Source of the DNA: Janibacter sp. CX7
Lineage (GTDB): Bacteria; Actinomycetota; Actinomycetes; Actinomycetales; Dermatophilaceae
DNA length: 64,000 nucleotides
Direction: 5' to 3'
Assembly: GCF_024362365.1 (NCBI RefSeq)
Contig: NZ_CP101464.1
Coordinates: 1,736,001 to 1,800,000 of the forward strand
Shown one piece after another: positions 61,922 through 64,000 of the stretch; position 1 is the first letter of the stretch, and every line of letters begins with the position of its first letter. The position numbers and the translations under genes were made by a program. The notes beneath the pieces are model-generated. The model made no database searches. It saw nothing but the letters and a program-made list of their open reading frames with translations, and was not told the DNA's origin.

Positions 61922-63448
61922 TCAGGCCTTCTTCCGCAGGAGGGACAGGAACATGCCATCCGTGCCGTGCACGTGCGGCCACAGCTGGGCGTGCGGGCCG
62001 TCGCCGAGGGCACCGAGGTCGGCGACCGCCGCGCCGGCGAGCAGCTCGCGGGCGTCGAGCACCTCGACGTCGTCGCGCTTCTTGACGACGTCACGCACGA
62101 CGAAGGTCGTCTCCGACAGGTGCGGGCTGCACGTCGCGTAGGCGACGACACCGCCGGGGCGGGTCGCGTCGATCCCGGCGGCGAGCAGGTCACGCTGCAG
62201 CGGCCCGAGCGCAGCCAGGTCACCGGGCTGGCGGCGCCAGCGGGCCTCGGGCCGACGGCGCAGCGCGCCGAGGCCGGTGCACGGCGCGTCGACGAGCACC
62301 CGGTCGTAGACCTCCGGCTCGTCGACGCCGACCTCGCGCCCGTCACCGGTGCGCACGACGATCTCGCGACCGGCGTCGGCCGCGGCGGCCACCGCCGGTC
62401 GCAGGCTCTGCCGGACGAGCTCGGTACGGTGCTCGCTCACCTCGTTGGCCACGAGGTCCGCGCCCTGCTGCAGCGCGAGGGCCGCGAGGAGACCGGCCTT
62501 GCCGCCGGGGCCGGCGCACAGGTCGAGCCACCGCTCGGGCGCACCGTCACTGCGCGGGGCGACCGGCGCGGCGGCGAGCGCGAGAGCCAGCAGCTGGCTC
62601 CCTTCGTCCTGGACCGCGGCGCGACCATCACGGATCGCCTCGAGGTCACCGGGGGCACCCGACTCCAACTCCGCGGCGAAGGGGGACCACCGCCCGGGCT
62701 GCGCACCGGCGGCGAGGAGCTCGTCGATCGTGGCCAGGCCGGGGCGGGCGACGAGCGAGACGTCGGCGGGCACGTTGTGCGCGGCGAGCAGGTCGGCGAG
62801 GACGTCGTCGGCGCTCTCGGGCGTCGCCGCACCGTGGCCGATGAGCGCCTGGCGCAGCGCCTTGACGACCCAGATCGGGTGCGACTGCGCGACCGCGAGG
62901 CGCTCGACGACCGGCTCGGCGGGCACGACGGCCTCGAGCCAGGCGTCGCGGCTGCGCTCACCGATGCGGCGCATCACGGCGTTGACGAGGCCGGCTGCGC
63001 CCTGCCCCGCGACGGAGCGGGCGAGCGCGACCGACTGGTCGGCGGCGGCGTGCTCGGGCACCCGCATGCCGAGCACCTGGTGGGCCCCCATCCGCAGGAC
63101 GTCGAGGACTCCCCCGTCGAGCTTCGAGACGGGGCGCTGCGCGGCCTCGGCAATGATCGCGTCGTAGAGGCCCTGCATGCGCAGGGTCCCGTAGGTCAGC
63201 TCGGTGGCGAACCCGGCGTCACGGCCGCTCAGCCGCGCCCGGCGCAGCGCCTTGGGCAGCTCGAGGTTGGCATAGGCGCCCTCGTGCGAGACCGCCCGCA
63301 GCACGCGCAGCGCGGTTGTGCGCGGCACCTCCCCCTGGCGGGAGCGCGCCGAGGGTGCGGTCCGGGACTTCTGCCGCGGTCCGCGGTGCCCACCCTGGTC
63401 GCGCTGGCCGCCGCGCTGCCCGCGCCCTCCGTCACGTCGCTCGCTCAT
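61922..63448 (-). CDS. rsmB: 16S rRNA m5C967 methyltransferase
   Basis: Methylates C967 of 16S rRNA. The 508-residue protein has a basic, Gly/Arg-rich N-terminal extension (about 1-45), a NusB-like RNA-binding domain at about 45-180, and the SAM domain with [18 protein letters not shown] at about 315-332, the [19 protein letters not shown] block with motif IV Cys at about 404-422, and the second catalytic cysteine in [11 protein letters not shown] at about 460-470. The ATG at 63448 overlaps the fmt stop (ATGA). Confidence 0.96.
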   Translation of the reverse strand: MSERRDGGRGQRGGQRDQGGHRGPRQKSRTAPSARSRQGEVPRTTALRVLRAVSHEGAYANLELPKALRRARLSGRDAGFATELTYGTLRMQGLYDAIIAEAAQRPVSKLDGGVLDVLRMGAHQVLGMRVPEHAAADQSVALARSVAGQGAAGLVNAVMRRIGERSRDAWLEAVVPAEPVVERLAVAQSHPIWVVKALRQALIGHGAATPESADDVLADLLAAHNVPADVSLVARPGLATIDELLAAGAQPGRWSPFAAELESGAPGDLEAIRDGRAAVQDEGSQLLALALAAAPVAPRSDGAPERWLDLCAGPGGKAGLLAALALQQGADLVANEVSEHRTELVRQSLRPAVAAAADAGREIVVRTGDGREVGVDEPEVYDRVLVDAPCTGLGALRRRPEARWRRQPGDLAALGPLQRDLLAAGIDATRPGGVVAYATCSPHLSETTFVVRDVVKKRDDVEVLDARELLAGAAVADLGALGDGPHAQLWPHVHGTDGMFLSLLRKKA

Positions 63449-64000
63449 GCCGACTCCTCCCCGAGACGCTCACCGGCGTCGATCCGGACCCCACGGGCCC
63501 AGTCCGCGGCGGCCATCGGCTTCTTGCCGAGCGGGGTCACCTCGCCGAGGCGCACCGCGCGGTCGGCCGTGCCGACGAGGACCTCGCGCTTGCGGGCCTC
63601 GACGGTCCCGACGGGCAGGCTCTCGTCGGTGATCGTCACCGGCCCGACCTTGAGCCGCTCCCCGCGGAAGGTCGTCCACGCACCCGGCGCCGGCGTGCAG
63701 CCGCGCACGAGCCGGTCGACGGCGAGCGCCGGGTGACCGAAGTCGATCCGGGCGTCGTCGACGGTGAGCTTGGCAGCATGGCTGACGCCCTCGCCCGGCT
63801 GGGGCTGAGGCTCGAGGTCGCCGGAGGCGATGCCGTCCAGCGTCGCGACGAGCAGCGGCGCACCGGCGTCGGCGAGCCGGTCAAGGAGCGCCCCGGAGGT
63901 GTCGTCGGGGCGGATCCGCTCGGTCATCGTGCCGAAGACCGGTCCGGTGTCGAGGCCGGTCTCGATGAGGAACGTGCTCGCGCCGGTGATCTCGTCACCG
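63445..64000 (-). CDS. fmt: methionyl-tRNA formyltransferase (5' end beyond window)
   Basis: The C-terminal part of Fmt, cut by the right edge; about 185 codons are visible. It has the end of the formyltransferase domain (the [13 protein letters not shown] stretch just inside the edge, then [17 protein letters not shown]) and the C-terminal tRNA-binding OB-fold domain with [20 protein letters not shown] and [17 protein letters not shown]. Fmt formylates initiator Met-tRNA. Its stop overlaps the rsmB start, the order found in most bacteria. Confidence 0.95.
   Translation of the reverse strand, partial: GDEITGASTFLIETGLDTGPVFGTMTERIRPDDTSGALLDRLADAGAPLLVATLDGIASGDLEPQPQPGEGVSHAAKLTVDDARIDFGHPALAVDRLVRGCTPAPGAWTTFRGERLKVGPVTITDESLPVGTVEARKREVLVGTADRAVRLGEVTPLGKKPMAAADWARGVRIDAGERLGEESA

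Larger units (their letters stand above)
2228..62685. repeat. dispersed CGAAGGG(G) oligonucleotide, about 65 copies
   Basis: By eye I count about 32 copies of CGAAGGG on the plus strand and 33 on the minus strand; about 30 extend to CGAAGGGGG, and about a third are preceded by A (ACGAAGGG). A 7-mer of this composition should occur about 15 times by chance in 64 kb of about 70% GC. Copies lie in genes of both orientations, in all three codon phases, in promoters (6883) and as inverted pairs at terminators (5232/5272, 19299/19338, 41481/41516). See findings for interpretation. Confidence 0.7.

Noticed and set aside
2228..62685. CGAAGGGG as FtsK-orienting KOPS/SRS-type sequences (it resembles GGGNAGGG and GAGAAGGG)
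   Set aside because: KOPS are strongly skewed to one strand along a replichore; here the two orientations are about equal over 64 kb.
1..64000. CRISPR arrays, insertion sequences, phage or integrative elements
   Set aside because: No direct-repeat arrays with spacers, no transposase or integrase motifs and no terminal inverted repeats with target duplications were seen; codon use is uniform.

Overview
The window is a very high-GC stretch of bacterial chromosome that reads as an actinobacterium, most likely of the order Micrococcales and an Intrasporangiaceae-like (Janibacter-type) lineage. The taxon is inferred from gene content and order, not from a search. Supporting signs are the rpsA-coaE-uvrB order, a CoaE-GrpB fusion, an ANTAR antiterminator regulator next to polA and pyk, the TIGR02234-type membrane protein inside a trp operon, AftD-like membrane proteins, many GTG starts, 4-nt start/stop overlaps and many apparently leaderless genes. 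I see no insertion sequence, phage gene, integrase or CRISPR array.

Layout. 1-176: a manganese (yybP-ykoY type) riboswitch on the minus strand that reads out of the left edge. 177-7.8 kb: housekeeping genes (uvrB, a small unknown gene, coaE-grpB, a CBS-domain membrane protein, rpsA, a methyltransferase). 7.8-33.5 kb: a cell-envelope glycan region. It holds a DUF3068 protein, a heptose-phosphate operon (hddA-gmhA-gmhB), two acyltransferases, two giant AftD-like proteins, further multi-membrane proteins, GT4 and GT2 glycosyltransferases, several methyltransferases, a flippase and a sugar nucleotidyltransferase. It also holds a 50-residue gene that resembles the small protein found beside aftD in mycobacteria. 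33.5-41.5 kb: polA, a thioesterase, a GT-C-like membrane protein, DUF554, pdtaR-like regulator, tRNA-Leu(CAA) and pyk. 41.5-55.2 kb: gltBD, then one tightly overlapping minus-strand operon hisI-trpE-(membrane)-trpC-trpB-trpA-doxX-dsbA-like-lgt. 55.2-59.8 kb: hisF, hisG, hisE, a PH-domain protein, a small kinase and an FMN-riboswitch-controlled PnuC-family transporter (probably a riboflavin importer). 59.8-64 kb: an unknown gene, then fmt(partial)-rsmB-VOC-rpe.

How the genes work together. HddA, GmhA and GmhB, with the nucleotidyltransferase at 32.5 kb, could make an activated D,D-heptose. The glycosyltransferases, AftD-like proteins, flippase and acyltransferases would assemble, export and decorate a surface glycan. 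The his/trp/glt block is amino-acid biosynthesis and nitrogen assimilation, with disulfide and lipoprotein maturation genes attached.

The strongest unexplained signal is a dispersed oligonucleotide, core CGAAGGG and usually CGAAGGGG(G). I count about 65 copies by eye, about one per kilobase, split evenly between strands. Copies lie in all three codon frames, often using codons that are otherwise rare here (GAA, GGG, CCT, CTT). Three of them occur as inverted pairs that form the stems of intergenic terminators. That distribution resembles the DNA uptake sequences of Neisseria and Pasteurellaceae. A second global pattern is that at least 13 start codons sit 6-8 nt after a TANNNT-like -10 box, which implies leaderless mRNAs.
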